From contig CALLNY010000016.1 in the NCBI GenBank assembly GCA_938005475.1, forward strand, positions 1 through 58,109: a DNA stretch of 58,109 bases, written 5' to 3'. The position numbers and the translations under genes are program-made. The DNA is from an uncultured Bacteroidia bacterium. GTDB taxonomy: Bacteria > Bacteroidota > Bacteroidia > J057 > CALLMJ01. The notes under the pieces are model-generated. The model saw only the letters and a list, made by a program, of their open reading frames with translations, made no database searches and was not told the origin of the DNA. Each line of letters starts with the position of its first letter. Position 1 is the first letter of the stretch. Below are positions 1-8,235 of this stretch, piece after piece.

Positions 1-170
1 TTACATTGTCTCCACTTAACAAAAATCCATGCCGCATCCCAGTTTTCTGCATCTCTCCATGAATTGTTCCATGTAATATCAAACGTTACCGTTTGTGCTG
101 TTTGATTAACTGATAAATTGCTAATGTTCAAACCATTAGCAAAAACTTGGCTTAGGATTATCATCCCCAT
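1..170 (-). CDS. Secreted protein, N-terminal fragment (runs off left edge)
   Basis: Only the first ~56 codons lie in the window; the gene continues beyond base 1. The product begins with a short hydrophobic stretch ending in SQVFA-NG, which looks like a signal-peptide cleavage site. A beta-rich segment follows, containing FDITWNNSWRD and WDAAWIFVKW. From memory, this wording is typical of exported Bacteroidota proteins that often carry SUMF1/formylglycine-type domains; the defining part is outside the window. The start is unsure. The frame is open back to a TGA at 237-239, the only ATGs are at 170 and 164, and starting at 170 leaves no positively charged n-region. An ATT at 209 would give a normal-looking signal peptide. 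Confidence 0.6.
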   Translation of the reverse strand, partial: MGMIILSQVFANGLNISNLSVNQTAQTVTFDITWNNSWRDAENWDAAWIFVKWRQC

Positions 171-408
171 CAAAAGCCAACTTGCTGAGTTTTTAATGCA
201 CGTTTCAATAAAACTTAATTTAAATTGTTTGAAAAATCATGCTACAAAAATATAGCATTTTTTTTAAAATTTTTTACCCAAAATCGCAAGATTCTTACTT
301 GGAAAAAAAATTATAAAGTATAAGCTGGTTGTAAGGCTTATGAGCGAAGATAAATAATGGTTTAATATTCATTTTTAAAACTTTCGTATAAAATTGAAAT
401 AATTTTTA

Positions 409-416
409 TACCTTTG
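409..416 (+). promoter_or_regulatory. -7 promoter box (TAccTTTG) for the DUF3467 gene
   Basis: The sequence matches the Bacteroidota -7 consensus TAnnTTTG and ends 17 nt before the ATG at 434. It probably drives the DUF3467/DUF6150-like/purD/def run. Confidence 0.65.
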
Positions 417-433
417 CGTAAAAATCGAATATC

Positions 434-733
434 ATGGAACAAGAAAATCAATTAAATATTGAATTAACGGATGAAGTTGCTGGGGGTGTTTATTCTAATT
501 TAGCGATTATATCGCATTCAGAAACAGAGTTTATTGTAGATTATATACAGGTTATGCCTGGAGTACCTAAAGCCAAGGTAAAATCGCGTATTATTCTCAA
601 CCCTCAACATGCCAAAAGATTATTGTTAGCCTTAAAAGAAAATATAGATAAATACGAAGCTAATTTCGGTCAAATTCCTATCAATCAAAATATACCCAAC
701 AAGATTCCATTTAATCCTAAGGGACAAGCATGA
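434..733 (+). CDS. DUF3467 family protein
   Basis: This 99-residue protein starts at an ATG 17 nt downstream of a -7 box. The pattern ELTDEVAGGVYSNLAIISHS followed by EFIVDYIQVMPG and a segment on alanine/leucine-rich helix HAKRLLLALKENI is characteristic of DUF3467, a small soluble cytoplasmic family widespread in Bacteroidota whose biochemical role is unknown to me. No signal peptide or membrane segment is visible. Its TGA overlaps the next ATG (ATGA at 730-733), so translation of the following gene is probably coupled to it. Confidence 0.9.
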   Translation: MEQENQLNIELTDEVAGGVYSNLAIISHSETEFIVDYIQVMPGVPKAKVKSRIILNPQHAKRLLLALKENIDKYEANFGQIPINQNIPNKIPFNPKGQA

Positions 734-1037
734 GAACTTATCGTTTACTATTTTTATTTATGAGTTTTTGTTTTGTTGGAAATACTTTTGGAAAATTATG
801 TTGAAAGTAAATAAAAGATTGCAAGTTGACATAAAAGGAAATGTTACAGAATGCAGTATGGATGTTGATTTGTTGGTTTGTTACGCAGATAGAGACGGGC
901 TATGGTTTTCTACTAAGTCGAGACATGAGGCTAATAAAAAAATTTTTTTTACTAACCGAGTATCGGATTTAAAAATTAATTATAATCAACGAAGAGCAGA
1001 AGTAGTTGGGTCAAGCGTTCAAAAATTTGAATATTAA
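730..1037 (+). pseudogene. DUF6150-like exported protein, signal peptide out of frame
   Basis: The ATG at 730 overlaps the upstream stop as ATGA and opens a good signal peptide (MRTYRLLFLFMSFCFVGNTF), but that frame stops at a TGA at 802-804. The rest of the protein lies one frame back and ends at 1037. It has the alternating pattern DVDLLVCYAD, DGLWFSTKSRHEANKKIFF, SDLKINYNQRRAEV, which resembles the repeats of DUF6150 (residues -QADKKIYF-like units). One missing base around 785-803 would restore a single ~102-residue exported protein. An ATG at 798 could give a 79-residue product without export signal. It is either a sequencing error or a real inactivation; the following purD starts 1 nt after its stop. 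Confidence 0.6.
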
Positions 1038-1038
1038 A

Positions 1039-2325
1039 ATGGAAAAGAACTTTTTAGTAATAGGAGGAGGAGGAAGGGAGCATGCAATTGCTGACAAGTT
1101 GTCACGTTCTAAATATTGTAAAAAACTTTGGATTGCGCCTGGGAATCCAGGCACATTAGGTTTTGCTCAAAATCTTTCAATAAACATAACTCATCCTGAT
1201 GAAGTAGTTGTAACTTGTTTAGAGCATGATATTGATATAGTGGTAGTTGGTCCGGAAGCACCTTTGATGGAGGGGGTAGCCGATGAACTAAAACGAAATG
1301 GAATTGCAGTGATTGGGCCTACAAGAGATGGTGCATTATTAGAAGGTTCTAAAGTGTTTGCTAAAACTTTTATGCAGAAGTATCGTATCCCCACAGCTTC
1401 GTATCATTTCTTTGATAGAACGACCATACAAGAAGCTAAAGCATATTTAAAAGAAGCAAAATATCCGTTGGTGCTAAAAGCATCGGGTTTAGCGGCTGGA
1501 AAAGGAGTAGTAACTTGTGAAAGTTATCATTTTGCTAAGTCAATTTTAGAGCAAATGCTTAACGGTACTTTGGTAGGCGAAGCTGGTGAAACCGTTGTAA
1601 TAGAAGAGTTTTTGAATGGTTGGGAACTTTCTATGTTCATTTTAACAGATGGGCAAAATTATTTATTGCTTCCGGAAGCTAAAGATTATAAACGTATCGG
1701 AGAAGGCAACACTGGGCCTAACACGGGCGGAATGGGGTCTGTATCACCTGTCCTTTTGCTTACTCCGGAACTCAAACAAACTATCATACAAAAGGTTATT
1801 GAACCCACATTAAGTGGTCTAAAAAAAGAAAAAATTGATTATCAAGGGTTTATATTTTTTGGTTTGATGATAGTACAAAATGAGCCTTATGTTTTGGAGT
1901 ATAATGTCCGAATGGGAGACCCCGAAACCCAATCCGTATTCACGCGAATAACTTCTGATGTAGGCGAAATGTTTATTAGTGTTGCAGAGAAGCGATTAAA
2001 TCAATATATTTTATCCGTAACGTCACAAACTGCTGTAACAGTAGTTTCAGTAAGTGAAGGTTATCCAGGAAGTTATGAAAAAGAAAAAGCTATTTATTTG
2101 CCTAAATCTACTCCTAAAGATATTTTCATTTATCACGCAGGAACAAAAATAAAAGAAAACCAATTGATTTCCAATGGTGGTAGAGTATTGAATGTTACGG
2201 CATTAGGGGATAATTTAGCGGATGCTATACATAAAGCATATAAATTCAATGAAAATATTGTATTTAGTAACAAATATTACAGGAAAGATATTGGTCAGGA
2301 CTTGTTAGTATTAGAAAACTTATGA
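1039..2325 (+). CDS. purD: Phosphoribosylamine--glycine ligase
   Basis: This enzyme makes glycinamide ribonucleotide from phosphoribosylamine, glycine and ATP, the second step of purine synthesis, in the cytoplasm. At 428 residues it has the family's usual length. Visible landmarks are the N-terminal VIGGGGREHAI, the ATP-grasp loop KASGLAAGKGVV, GPNTGGMGSV and the C-terminal ligand region EYNVRMGDPETQ. The ATG at 1039 is chosen because it lies right after the preceding stop (1035-1037) and begins the conserved part; a longer frame back to a TTG at 1006 would overlap the previous gene. Its TGA overlaps the def start (ATGA, 2322-2325), so the two are co-translated. Confidence 0.97.
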   Translation: MEKNFLVIGGGGREHAIADKLSRSKYCKKLWIAPGNPGTLGFAQNLSINITHPDEVVVTCLEHDIDIVVVGPEAPLMEGVADELKRNGIAVIGPTRDGALLEGSKVFAKTFMQKYRIPTASYHFFDRTTIQEAKAYLKEAKYPLVLKASGLAAGKGVVTCESYHFAKSILEQMLNGTLVGEAGETVVIEEFLNGWELSMFILTDGQNYLLLPEAKDYKRIGEGNTGPNTGGMGSVSPVLLLTPELKQTIIQKVIEPTLSGLKKEKIDYQGFIFFGLMIVQNEPYVLEYNVRMGDPETQSVFTRITSDVGEMFISVAEKRLNQYILSVTSQTAVTVVSVSEGYPGSYEKEKAIYLPKSTPKDIFIYHAGTKIKENQLISNGGRVLNVTALGDNLADAIHKAYKFNENIVFSNKYYRKDIGQDLLVLENL

Positions 2326-2891
2326 TTTTACCTATTTATGCATACGGTAAGCCCGTCTTAAAAGAAAAATCCAAAGAAATTAGCAAAGACTATCCTAAAT
2401 TACAAGAACTTATAAGTAACATGTATGAAACCATGTACAACGCAAATGGAGTGGGGCTAGCGGCTCCACAAATAGGGCTTTCTATTCGGCTATTTATAGC
2501 AGACGGGCAATCTATGAAACCTGATCCTCAACCCGATGGCACTATAGAAAATATGGAAGGCTTTAAAAAAGTTTTTATCAATCCGCTCATTTTAGAACAA
2601 AATGGAAATAAATGGGGCTATGAAGAAGGTTGTTTGAGTATTCCTTATATTCGTGAAGTCGTTGAAAGACCTTATAAACTCAAAATTCAATATTATGATG
2701 AGTTATGGAACCTCAAAATAGAAGAATATCAAGGATTAAAAGCTCGTATTATTCAACATGAATATGACCATATAGAAGGCATTCTTTTTATTGATCATAT
2801 CTCCCCTTTTCGTAAACAACTAATCCGAAATAAACTCAATAGAATCTTACAAGGAAAGTTAGAGGTAGATTATCCTATGATTTTTAAATGA
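2322..2891 (+). CDS. def: Peptide deformylase
   Basis: This metalloenzyme removes the formyl group from the N-terminal methionine of new proteins. All three family motifs are present in order: GVGLAAPQIG, EGCLSIP (metal-ligand Cys) and QHEYDHIEG (the HExxH-type motif with two His ligands). The length of 189 residues is normal. It overlaps purD by four bases and closes this run; the next gene is convergent. Pairing of a purine gene with deformylase has no obvious functional logic beyond both being growth-linked. An insertion after AAPQIG (residues ~60-85) is common in Bacteroidota versions. Confidence 0.97.
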   Translation: MILPIYAYGKPVLKEKSKEISKDYPKLQELISNMYETMYNANGVGLAAPQIGLSIRLFIADGQSMKPDPQPDGTIENMEGFKKVFINPLILEQNGNKWGYEEGCLSIPYIREVVERPYKLKIQYYDELWNLKIEEYQGLKARIIQHEYDHIEGILFIDHISPFRKQLIRNKLNRILQGKLEVDYPMIFK

Positions 2892-2906
2892 TTAATCCGA
2901 AAATAA

Positions 2907-3482
2907 TTAAAATTTCCATTTTTGTGCTAATTTTTGCGTATAAATCACGAAATCTTTAATATTTCTTTCAAATATACCTCCCGAAATTGACTCTCCCTTT
3001 TCATTTAAATGTTTTGAAACCTCATGAAGTTCTAGTAATTTAGGCGAAACAATAGAATACTGGTTTAAAAAATTTACTAATTTAGAAATTAGTATCATTA
3101 AATATACGGCGGGGAATTTTCCTCCTCTTCCCGAAGAAATGCCTACAACTCCAAAAATCTTATTATCAAATAGATGTTTAAATGGCTCATCTCCCAATTG
3201 ATGAAATAAATTTACCACATTAGCATTCAAGCCCCAATTATATTCTGGAGTAACAATAATAATAATGGAGGCTTGCTCCCAATTTTGGATTAACTCCGCT
3301 TGAAAGGCAGAAAGATTCTGAATATCTAATATTGCTTTTCCTACTAATGGAATATCATCGTTCACAAAATCAATAATATGCGTAGAAAAACCTTGCTGTT
3401 CAAATTGTTTACTTAAATATAAACAAACTTTTAAAGTGTTACTTTCTTTTCGATGAGATGTTGATAATATTAAAACTTTCAT
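2907..3482 (-). CDS. NAD(P)H-dependent FMN reductase (flavodoxin fold)
   Basis: This 191-residue protein belongs to the NADPH-dependent FMN reductase family. The N-terminal beta strand MKVLILSTSHRKESNT holds the FMN phosphate-binding loop, and TPEYNWGLNANVVNLFHQLG and GVVGISSGRGG match the flavin-ring and nucleotide-binding segments of this family. No signal peptide or membrane segment is present, so it is cytoplasmic. The substrate (flavin, quinone, azo compound or metal) cannot be read from sequence. It is convergent with def, 15 nt apart, and stands alone on its strand. No clear TAnnTTTG box is visible upstream. Confidence 0.85.
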   Translation of the reverse strand: MKVLILSTSHRKESNTLKVCLYLSKQFEQQGFSTHIIDFVNDDIPLVGKAILDIQNLSAFQAELIQNWEQASIIIIVTPEYNWGLNANVVNLFHQLGDEPFKHLFDNKIFGVVGISSGRGGKFPAVYLMILISKLVNFLNQYSIVSPKLLELHEVSKHLNEKGESISGGIFERNIKDFVIYTQKLAQKWKF

Positions 3483-3544
3483 TACTAATGTTTATGGAAA
3501 AAATGATTGTAATTTAAAAATCGTTCAGAAATAAGAAATTTTTA

Positions 3545-3570
3545 AAGAAAAATCCCCTCAATTTGAGGGG
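3545..3570 (-). terminator. Intrinsic terminator of the SPOR-like gene
   Basis: The inverted repeat CCCCTC-AATTT-GAGGGG lies at 3554-3570. Read on the minus strand it is followed by a T-rich tract (TTTTTCTTT), 25 nt after the stop of the gene at 3595. Confidence 0.7.
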
Positions 3571-3594
3571 AGAGCTAAAAAACAATTTATCTTA

Positions 3595-4224
3595 TTACTG
3601 TCCTTCTTTCATTCTTCTCATGGCTTCTTTCATGTCTATTCTTACACCATCATAGTAAGCGACTATCCATGCATCTTTAATACCCATTTTACGGATATCT
3701 TTTTTGAATGCATCAGCCATATTGTAATCCTTGAATTTACCGATAGTATACTTATTCAAATTATCTTTGGTTTCACCTTCAAAGTTTTGAGTTTCTGAAA
3801 GATATTGATTTATATTAAAGTATTGGAAAGCACCAATTTGTACTTTAAAAATCAAACCTCTTTCTACACCCTTTACTTCTTGCTGTTTAGTAGCTTCTAA
3901 AGCAGTATTACATTGCGAAAGCTGATTTTTTAGATTGGTGATTTCCGCATCTTTACCTCTTGACTGATTTTCGCATTTGTCTAATTGAGCTTGTAACTCT
4001 TGATAACGCTGAGAAAGCTCATTGTTTTTTTTAGTTAATTCATCAATTGTTTTTTGATAATTCTCAACCAAAGCCTTCAAAGAAAGAGGATTTTTAACAT
4101 AAGTTTTTGCTTTCTTTTTCCATTCTTTTTTTACTTTTTTGTCTCCACCTTTTTGTGCAAAAGCTGGACTTGTTGAGAATAAAACCGCGATTAAAAGGGA
4201 TAAACCCACTACATACTTTTTCAT
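3595..4224 (-). CDS. Exported coiled-coil protein with SPOR-like C-terminus
   Basis: The 209-residue product starts with a signal peptide (LSLLIAVLFSTSPAFA-Q) followed by a Lys-rich segment. A long coiled coil spans residues ~50-115, with leucines and glutamines in heptads. A C-terminal domain follows, containing FKVQIGAFQYF and KYTIGKFKDYNMADAFKKDI, then DAWIVAYYDGVRI. The last part resembles the SPOR fold, which binds denuded peptidoglycan glycans. Close relatives in Cytophagales are usually labelled ezrin/radixin/moesin-like because of the coiled coil. I infer a periplasmic, cell-wall-associated role. It is divergent from mdh, and each gene has its own -7 box in the 139-nt gap. Confidence 0.75.
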   Translation of the reverse strand: MKKYVVGLSLLIAVLFSTSPAFAQKGGDKKVKKEWKKKAKTYVKNPLSLKALVENYQKTIDELTKKNNELSQRYQELQAQLDKCENQSRGKDAEITNLKNQLSQCNTALEATKQQEVKGVERGLIFKVQIGAFQYFNINQYLSETQNFEGETKDNLNKYTIGKFKDYNMADAFKKDIRKMGIKDAWIVAYYDGVRIDMKEAMRRMKEGQ

Positions 4225-4250
4225 ATCTTGAATATTGTACTTTTAGCCTG

Positions 4251-4258
4251 CAAAATTA
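4251..4258 (-). promoter_or_regulatory. -7 box (TAatTTTG) for the SPOR-like gene
   Basis: The minus-strand box lies 26 nt before the start at 4224. It is one half of a divergent promoter pair with the mdh promoter. Confidence 0.6.
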
Positions 4259-4309
4259 GAAAATTAAAATGCTTTTATGCAAATATTTTTTGTTTTTTTC
4301 TAATTTTTT

Positions 4310-4317
4310 TAATTTTG
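4310..4317 (+). promoter_or_regulatory. -7 box (TAatTTTG) for mdh
   Basis: This is a perfect TAnnTTTG match 46 nt before the mdh start, implying a ~40-nt leader, longer than most in this window. Confidence 0.6.
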
Positions 4318-4363
4318 CAGCATCATAATTTTCCACAAACAAAAATTTTAAGTCAATTTAGAT

Positions 4364-5299
4364 ATGAGTAAAGTCACAGTAATTGGAGCAGGAGCGGTCG
4401 GAGCCACTTGTGCTGACGACATCGCAAGAAAAGGTATTGCTAAAGAGGTAGTTTTGTTAGATATCAAAGAAGGCTTCGCTGAAGGTAAAGCACTAGACCT
4501 TTTTCAAACTTCTTCTTTGTTAGGCTTTAATACCTTAATAACAGGTTCAACTAATGATTATTCTAAAACAGCAAATTCTGATGTGGTAGTAGTTACATCA
4601 GGTGTTCCTAGAAAACCTGGTATGACCCGCGAAGAACTCATCGGCATTAATGCTGGCATTGTTAAAAATGTAGTAGAAAACACATTGAAATACTCTCCCA
4701 ATGCTATATTGATTATAGTGTCTAATCCTATGGATACTATGACCTATTTAGCTTATCAAGCCGCAGGTATACCTAAAAATAAAATTATTGGTATGGGGGG
4801 AATCCTAGATAGTGCTCGCTTTAAATGTTATCTAACTTTAGCATTAAATTGTGCTCCCACCGATTTACATGCTACCGTAATTGGTGGGCATGGCGATACC
4901 ACGATGATTCCACTAATTCGTTTTGCTAAATTAAGTGGAATCCCCGTTACAAAATTTCTAGACCAAGCTACCTGTGATAAAATTGTTGCAGATACGATGG
5001 TTGGCGGAGCTACCCTCACAAAACTACTAGGAACTTCTGCTTGGTACGCACCCGGTGCCGCAGTTTCTTTGCTCGTCGAAAGTATACTACTTGACCAAAA
5101 AAAAGTTCTCCCTAATTCTGTTCTTTTAGATGGAGAGTACGGTCAAAAGGATATTTGCTTAGGGGTTCCAGTTGTTATTGGAAAAAATGGATGGGAAAAA
5201 ATTATAGACCTTGAACTCAATGAGGAAGAAATGAATAAATTCAAAGCCTCTGCTGATGCCGTAAGAAGTATGAACGAAGTTCTTAAAACTTTAGTTTGA
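4364..5299 (+). CDS. mdh: NAD-dependent malate dehydrogenase
   Basis: This TCA-cycle enzyme interconverts malate and oxaloacetate. The 311-residue protein is of the lactate-dehydrogenase-like type usual in Bacteroidota. It shows the NAD-binding GAGAVGATCA, the aspartate that selects NAD (LLDIKEG), the substrate-loop arginines in RKPGMTREEL, the IVSNPMDTMTYLA segment and the catalytic histidine in GGHGDTTMIP. It stands alone as a transcription unit with its own promoter and a strong terminator. It is the only TCA gene here. Confidence 0.96.
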   Translation: MSKVTVIGAGAVGATCADDIARKGIAKEVVLLDIKEGFAEGKALDLFQTSSLLGFNTLITGSTNDYSKTANSDVVVVTSGVPRKPGMTREELIGINAGIVKNVVENTLKYSPNAILIIVSNPMDTMTYLAYQAAGIPKNKIIGMGGILDSARFKCYLTLALNCAPTDLHATVIGGHGDTTMIPLIRFAKLSGIPVTKFLDQATCDKIVADTMVGGATLTKLLGTSAWYAPGAAVSLLVESILLDQKKVLPNSVLLDGEYGQKDICLGVPVVIGKNGWEKIIDLELNEEEMNKFKASADAVRSMNEVLKTLV

Positions 5300-5318
5300 T
5301 AATCCAATTTCAGAACTC

Positions 5319-5357
5319 AAAAACCACTCCGTTTGATATTAAGTCAGAGTGGTTTTT
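5319..5357 (+). terminator. Intrinsic terminator after mdh
   Basis: The stem AAAAACCACTC/GAGTGGTTTTT (5319-5329 with 5347-5357) ends in a T run 20-58 nt past the mdh stop. Confidence 0.85.
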
Positions 5358-5423
5358 GTTTCATTATAAAATGTCTGTCTAAAATTTTTAAAAAAAATTT
5401 TGCTCACATAAAAGTAATTTATT

Positions 5424-5431
5424 TAAGTTTG
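5424..5431 (+). promoter_or_regulatory. -7 box (TAagTTTG) for the PorE-like gene
   Basis: A perfect TAnnTTTG match lies 13 nt before the ATG at 5445 and 49 nt before the preferred ATG at 5481. Confidence 0.55.
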
Positions 5432-5480
5432 CGGTTAATTTTTGATGAAATTGGAATACACCCAAAAAATAGTTTGTCCA

Positions 5481-7493
5481 ATGTTGAAGAGAATATTTTT
5501 AATATTAGTAATTACTTTTAGTGCAGTTCAGCCAGAATTATTAGCACAACAAAATCACAAGGTCAAACATCTTTTAAAGAAAGCGGACCATCTCTTCATG
5601 CGTCGTCATAGCGCTGAAGCCGCAGATGTTTACAAAGAAGTCTTAAAATTAGATCCAAACAACACATATGCTATGCGAAGAATAGCTAGGTGTTATTGGT
5701 ATTTAAATCAGTTGGATGATTGTATTAAATGGTATGAGGCAGTAATCAACCAGGACCCTGAACACAATGATACAACCTATTTTGATTTGGGGCTCGCCTT
5801 GAAACGTGAAGAACGTTACGCTGAAGCAAAGTCTGCATTTCAGACCTTTTTAGAAAGGTATGACCACAATGATTACTTCCGCAGCCAAGCAGAACTGGAA
5901 ATTAAAGGTTGTGATTACGCAGAGGTCGCTAAAAAAGAAGATCCTAAATACACCATCACTGAAATCAATATCAATTCTAGTGCGGGAGATTTTAGCCCCA
6001 TTATTTATTCCGTTAAAGGAGACTCATTCATGATTTTTACCTCCCATAGACCAGGCACTAAAGGGGGAAAAGATAAATACCGCGAGAACGGTGAAGAAAG
6101 ATTTTCAGATTTGTTCATCGCCAAAAAAGAAACCGATTCCACTTTCAGTAAAGTGGAAAATTTAGGGAAGAGAATTAATACCAAAGCGAATGATGGGAAT
6201 GGTGTAATTTCTCCTGATGGTACAACTTTATATTTTACGATTTGTGGTAAAGGAAAAAAAGGAAAGCATCATGGCTGTAGTATTTATCAGTCTACTTTTA
6301 ATCCTGAATCTAAGACTTGGGGGAAAGGTTCATTAGTAGAAGGTATTAACGGTCAACACGAAGTGGTTGTCAATTCAAGAGGTAAAGTAAAAAAGGTTCC
6401 TACTTATGATGCTCAACCCACTTTGTCTCCTGATGGCTCTACGATGTATTTCGTTTCTGATAGACCCGGCGGAGAAGGCGAGCTTGATATATGGTATTCT
6501 CAAAAAATTGGTAATGCTTGGGGAACTCCCGTAAATTGTGGAAAAACTATCAATACTCCCTTCAATGAAACGCACCCCCATATAGCCAAAGACGGAAAAA
6601 CTATGTATTTCTCTTCTGACGGTAGATTAGGTTTCGGTGGATACGATATTTATTATGCAGAAGGCGCTTTGAGTACTTGGAACGAACCCAAAAGTTTAGG
6701 ATATGGACCTAACTCCGCTGATGATGATTTTAGTATTTACTGGTTATTCCAAGATAGCCTCGGTTATTTCGCTTCCAATAGACCCGGCAAAGGTTCTGAT
6801 GATATCTACCTAATGCGATTCATTTATAGACCTCCCATTGAGTTATCCGTTCATGGTGTCGTTAGAGATAAAAAAACAAAACAACCTATTCCATTTGCTA
6901 CTGTCACCTTATTTAAAATCAAAGATGGTAATTTAATACCTATTGATACCTTCAAAACAGACCAAACCGCTTCCTATAAATTCCCTCTAGAAAAAGAATC
7001 TGACTACAAGGTCGTAGGTAATGCACCTGAATACCTCGCTAATGAAGAAATGGTTTCTACAAAAGGTATTAAAGTTAGTACTGACCTTGAAAAAGATATT
7101 GATATTTTCCTTGAAAGAATTGAACTCGGCAAACCTATAGTCTTACAAAATATTTATTACGACTTTGATAAGGCAGATTTAAGACCTGAATCCAAAATAG
7201 AACTTGACAAACTAGTAAAATTACTCAAAGACAATCCTAGTATAACCATTCAAATTGGCTCTCACACGGATACCAATGGCTCCGAAAAATATAATATCAA
7301 ACTCTCTCAAAGAAGAGCTAAATCCGTTGTAGATTATTTAGTGGAAGCTGGTATTGAAAAAGATCGTCTAGAATCTTTTGGTTATGGAGAATCACAACCT
7401 GCTATTTATCCTGAATTATCCGACATGGATGAACAAGCTAACCGTAGAACAGAATTCCGTATCAATACTTTTAATTACAAACCCACAAAGTAA
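5481..7493 (+). CDS. PorE-like protein: TPR, beta-propeller, CRD and OmpA domains
   Basis: The ~670-residue exported protein has a clear domain order: signal peptide (MLKRIFLILVITFSAVQPEL), TPR repeats (~30-120), a PD40/WD40-like propeller (~150-430; repeated LSPDGSTMYFVSDRPGG-type units), a carboxypeptidase-regulatory-like beta domain (~455-540, VHGVVRDKKTKQPIPFATV), and a C-terminal OmpA peptidoglycan-binding domain (~555-665, YYDFDKADLRPES, SHTDTNGSEKYN, LSQRRA). This is the architecture of PorE of Porphyromonas, the periplasmic part that ties the type IX secretion machine to the cell wall. Paralogues of unknown role share it, so the assignment is an inference; exported T9SS cargo in this window makes it reasonable. 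ATG 5445 would add 12 residues and is the alternative start. Confidence 0.8.
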   Translation: MLKRIFLILVITFSAVQPELLAQQNHKVKHLLKKADHLFMRRHSAEAADVYKEVLKLDPNNTYAMRRIARCYWYLNQLDDCIKWYEAVINQDPEHNDTTYFDLGLALKREERYAEAKSAFQTFLERYDHNDYFRSQAELEIKGCDYAEVAKKEDPKYTITEININSSAGDFSPIIYSVKGDSFMIFTSHRPGTKGGKDKYRENGEERFSDLFIAKKETDSTFSKVENLGKRINTKANDGNGVISPDGTTLYFTICGKGKKGKHHGCSIYQSTFNPESKTWGKGSLVEGINGQHEVVVNSRGKVKKVPTYDAQPTLSPDGSTMYFVSDRPGGEGELDIWYSQKIGNAWGTPVNCGKTINTPFNETHPHIAKDGKTMYFSSDGRLGFGGYDIYYAEGALSTWNEPKSLGYGPNSADDDFSIYWLFQDSLGYFASNRPGKGSDDIYLMRFIYRPPIELSVHGVVRDKKTKQPIPFATVTLFKIKDGNLIPIDTFKTDQTASYKFPLEKESDYKVVGNAPEYLANEEMVSTKGIKVSTDLEKDIDIFLERIELGKPIVLQNIYYDFDKADLRPESKIELDKLVKLLKDNPSITIQIGSHTDTNGSEKYNIKLSQRRAKSVVDYLVEAGIEKDRLESFGYGESQPAIYPELSDMDEQANRRTEFRINTFNYKPTK

Positions 7494-7520
7494 ATTGGTA
7501 ATCCCTGACTTAATTTTAAT

Positions 7521-7548
7521 AGGGCTGTACTAACCACCATACAGCCCT
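7521..7548. terminator. Hairpin between convergent genes
   Basis: A perfect stem AGGGCTGTA/TACAGCCCT (7521-7529 with 7540-7548) lies between the PorE-like stop (7493) and the stop of the minus-strand HRDC gene (7564). It is flanked by T-rich sequence in both directions and probably serves both genes. Confidence 0.65.
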
Positions 7549-7563
7549 TACCTTTATCAATAA

Positions 7564-8106
7564 TTAAGCACTTAATGAATAATCTTTGGCTTTTTCTCTC
7601 GCTTTCCAATCCTGAATAACTTCAAGATAACGATGCCATTGAGTATCACCATCCCATTCTTTAAATCCCCTAATTTTAAATAAACTATCTAACGTCTCAG
7701 GTTGATAATACGCTAATTTCTCTAACATATAATTCGGACAAACCTTAAATAAATCTATACCTCGCTCCTCCGCAATCGCTTTTCGGATTAGTTTTAATCC
7801 CATAAATAATTGATAATTTTCCTTAATCCCCTGTAAAACACTTAAATAGACAATAACCTTAGAACGAGTGTTTAACCATACCTTCGCTTTATCCGTCAAT
7901 CGTAAATAACCATAAAAAGGATTACTAACTTTTAAATACTTTTGTATTTTAAACCATTCTACCAATTTAGAACATAGTTCAAAACTACCGTTAAATTCTC
8001 CCTTTTCTCGTAAAAGATTTACTAAATCGATTTTTTGAACCCTTTGGTGCTCTGCCATGTAAGTAATAACACTTTCCAACGCTTGATTAACTACATACTG
8101 TTCCAT
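7564..8106 (-). CDS. Stand-alone RQC-like/HRDC domain protein
   Basis: This 180-residue cytoplasmic protein resembles the C-terminal part of RecQ helicases without the helicase. Residues ~1-80 look like a winged helix of the RQC type (LVEWFKIQKYLKV then YGYLRLTDKAKVWL). Residues ~95-170 fit the HRDC domain: LIRKAIAEERGIDLFKVCPN, LEKLAYYQPETLDSLFKIRG, and a final helix W-RYLEVIQDW. HRDC domains bind nucleic acid, so a DNA- or RNA-binding accessory role is inferred. It starts at ATG 8106 and has no obvious partner gene. Neither helicase motifs nor a frameshift into a helicase are visible upstream; the next gene on this strand is folC. Confidence 0.6.
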   Translation of the reverse strand: MEQYVVNQALESVITYMAEHQRVQKIDLVNLLREKGEFNGSFELCSKLVEWFKIQKYLKVSNPFYGYLRLTDKAKVWLNTRSKVIVYLSVLQGIKENYQLFMGLKLIRKAIAEERGIDLFKVCPNYMLEKLAYYQPETLDSLFKIRGFKEWDGDTQWHRYLEVIQDWKAREKAKDYSLSA

Positions 8107-8235
8107 CTGACTTTAATTTTATACTACAAAATTGTGGTAAGGCAGTAAAAAACCTATGGAAAAAACATTTAGTTAGTCAAAGTGATTTATAAATGAAATA
8201 TTGTTTTTAATTTTACAATAATCTGATTATCAAAA

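Noticed and set aside
5333-5521. 62-codon frame before the PorE-like gene
   Set aside because: It begins inside the mdh terminator and overlaps the PorE-like signal peptide in another frame.
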